From Bacteroidales bacterium (GTDB lineage Bacteria; Bacteroidota; Bacteroidia; Bacteroidales; VadinHA17): a DNA stretch of 6,478 nucleotides. The position numbers and the translations under genes were made by a program. This document shows, in pieces, positions 5,183 through 6,478 of this stretch. The notes under the pieces are model-generated. The model ran no database searches. It was not told where the DNA came from and saw only the letters and a list, made by a program, of their open reading frames with translations. The DNA lies in NCBI GenBank assembly GCA_012514255.1, contig JAAZAP010000080.1, positions 1-6,478 of the forward strand, read 5' to 3'. The number at the start of each line of letters is the position of its first letter. Positions within the stretch are counted from its first letter, which is position 1.

Positions 5183-6427
5183 ATGAAGTATTCTGTAATT
5201 TTCACAGTAATTATTGCACTGCTGTTCTGCTTCACCCCTGAAGCACAGGCTCAGATTAAAAACCCGTTGAAAAAAGCCAAGGAGGAGGGGGTCGACAGGA
5301 CCAACAGAGGAATTGACAATACCATTAACAAGGGGTTTGACAAGCTTGAAGAGGGCATCGGCAATCTATTCAAGAAGAAAGACAAAAAGGACCAGGAGGG
5401 CGAAGCCGGGGATGAAGCTTCCGGACAGGAGGTGCAGGGTCAACCCGGCGATGATGCCGCTGCAGCTGACCGGCAATCGGCGCCAGCGCTGAACTGGGCT
5501 AAATACGATTTCGTGCCCGGCGACAAGGTGATCTTTGAGGATAATCAGCTCGGGGAGGAAAACGGGGAATTTCCATCACGATGGGACCTGGGAAACGGCA
5601 CAGCTGAGATTGCCCAGTTTGGCGGTGAGAATGTCATCATGTTCAGGGGCAATGCCACCTGGATAGTACCCTATCTGAAAAATCCCGAACAGGATTACCT
5701 GCCGGATGTGTTTACGATTGAATTCGATCTGTACAAACCAAGGGGCTCATTTGAGGTTTACCTCTATGACAGGAAAAATCAATATGTTAAATCAGATGCT
5801 ACCCGTTTTGTTATGTGGTCAGACGATATGGAATGTGAAGGCGCAAAAAGCAACTTACCTGACAATAAGGACATTGACAGTAAATGGGTGCATATTGCAG
5901 TTGCTTACACCAGTGGAAAACTAAAAGGATATATCGATGATACAAGGCTGATAAACATTCCGCATTCGGAGTTCAATCCGCTTGGCTTAACCCTGTATAC
6001 CTATCATGCGAGTGACAATAACCGCGTTTACGTCAAAAATGTACGTATCGCAGAGGGCGGTGTCAAATATTATGACCGGTTCCTCCAGGATGGCAAGATC
6101 ATTGCAAACGGCATCCGGTTTGATGTCAATAAGGCTACCCTGAAGCCAGAGTCTATGGGTATTATCAATGAGATAGCCACACTTATGAAAGAACACCCTG
6201 AGGTCAATTTCAGCGTGGAGGGCCATACCGACAGCGACGGTGATGATTCATTCAATCAGACACTATCGGAGCAGCGTGCCGGAACGGTCGTTGATGCACT
6301 CAAGAGACTTGGCATTGACGGCAGCCGCATGACCTCAAAGGGTTGGGGTGAGAGCAAGCCGCTCGATACCAACGCCACAGCTGAGGGCAAAGCCAACAAT
6401 CGCAGGGTGGAATTTGTGAAGAAGTGA
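5183..6427 (+). CDS. Secreted OmpA-family protein with central beta-sandwich-like domain
   Basis: A 414-residue exported protein. Residues 1-23 are a signal peptide with likely cleavage after AQA (Gln24 next). Residues 25-67 are a highly charged, probably helical segment (NPLKKAKEEGVDRTNRGIDNTINKG and onward) ending in a lysine cluster. Residues 68-105 are an acidic Gly/Glu/Gln/Ala-rich, probably disordered linker. Residues about 107-290 are beta-rich, with features of a concanavalin/LamG-like jellyroll (TIEFDLYKP at 178-186, WVHIAVAYTSGKLKGYIDD at 235-253, VKNVRIAEGG at 284-293). Residues about 305-414 are an OmpA C-terminal peptidoglycan-binding domain: EGHTDSDGDD with Asp350, and LSEQRA with Arg365, aligning with the diaminopimelate-binding Asp271 and Arg286 of E. 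coli OmpA. No OmpA beta-barrel is present. It probably links peptidoglycan to a ligand or partner in the outer envelope. The start ATG at 5183 has only a weak AAGG upstream. The beta-domain assignment is by pattern and less certain than the OmpA domain. Confidence 0.9.
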   Translation: MKYSVIFTVIIALLFCFTPEAQAQIKNPLKKAKEEGVDRTNRGIDNTINKGFDKLEEGIGNLFKKKDKKDQEGEAGDEASGQEVQGQPGDDAAAADRQSAPALNWAKYDFVPGDKVIFEDNQLGEENGEFPSRWDLGNGTAEIAQFGGENVIMFRGNATWIVPYLKNPEQDYLPDVFTIEFDLYKPRGSFEVYLYDRKNQYVKSDATRFVMWSDDMECEGAKSNLPDNKDIDSKWVHIAVAYTSGKLKGYIDDTRLINIPHSEFNPLGLTLYTYHASDNNRVYVKNVRIAEGGVKYYDRFLQDGKIIANGIRFDVNKATLKPESMGIINEIATLMKEHPEVNFSVEGHTDSDGDDSFNQTLSEQRAGTVVDALKRLGIDGSRMTSKGWGESKPLDTNATAEGKANNRRVEFVKK

Positions 6428-6457
6428 GGCAGAGCCAAGCTTGCTTGAGGCTCTGCC
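6428..6457 (+). terminator. Perfect 9-bp inverted repeat directly after the OmpA-family stop
   Basis: GGCAGAGCC (6428-6436), starting on the base after the TGA, pairs perfectly with GGCTCTGCC (6449-6457). Inside, AAG and CTT can add three pairs around a CTTG loop, leaving a GA bulge. The stem is strong and correctly placed to end the transcript, but no T-run follows, so termination is unproven; a 3'-stabilising stem or part of a dispersed palindromic repeat is equally possible. Confidence 0.5.
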
Positions 6458-6468
6458 GAGCGCCGAGC
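6455..6468. repeat. Perfect 7-bp tandem duplication GCCGAGC x2
   Basis: GCCGAGC occurs twice in a row (6455-6461 and 6462-6468). The first copy overlaps the right arm of the preceding inverted repeat. The sequence then continues GC-rich, with GCGC at 6473-6476, to the window edge, so a longer repeat may be cut off here. Confidence 0.5.
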
Positions 6469-6478
6469 AAATGCGCGA

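Noticed and set aside
1..6478. A new defence or mobile system in the window
   Set aside because: The five complete genes and the serpin fragment each belong to known families, and no transposase, integrase, toxin, nuclease or attachment site was seen; the E1-like gene lacks the companion genes seen in known ubiquitin-like defence operons.

Overview
The window looks like ordinary chromosomal DNA from a member of the Bacteroidota, probably a Bacteroidales-like environmental or gut lineage. The evidence is indirect. The histidine kinase has an extracytoplasmic TPR sensor, one membrane span and a LytS-type kinase domain, and is paired with a LytTR response regulator. The OmpA-family protein has a basic, helical N-terminus of a kind I associate with this phylum. 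The serpin is a lipoprotein. Good Shine-Dalgarno sequences are almost absent. No rRNA, tRNA, IS element, phage gene or CRISPR array is visible.

Layout: (1) Positions 1-469, minus strand, hold the N-terminal 156 codons of a secreted serpin lipoprotein cut by the window edge. (2) A divergent intergenic region (470-615) carries an AT-rich hairpin followed by a T-run. (3) A plus-strand pair follows: a Nudix hydrolase with an N-terminal Nudix_N helical domain (616-1227, apparently TTG start) and, 21 bp later, a MoeB/ThiF-family adenylyltransferase lacking the usual zinc cysteines (1249-1971). (4) After 63 bp comes a two-component system: sensor kinase (2035-4185) and LytTR regulator (4200-4952), 14 bp apart. 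(5) A 230-bp intergenic region (4953-5182) contains several hairpins and a degenerate 8-bp repeat array ending in GAC. (6) A secreted OmpA-family protein (5183-6427) is followed at once by a 9-bp perfect inverted repeat and a 7-bp tandem duplication at the window edge.

Functionally, the kinase and regulator almost certainly form one signalling pathway that reads an envelope cue through TPR repeats and controls transcription through LytTR. Their target cannot be read from the window; the downstream OmpA-like gene is only a positional candidate. The Nudix and ThiF-like genes are probably co-transcribed, but no thiamine or molybdopterin gene accompanies them, so a shared pathway is not shown. 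I found no convincing new multi-gene system. The points most worth checking are the structured repeat-bearing intergenic region, the metal-site-less E1-like enzyme, and the composite OmpA protein.
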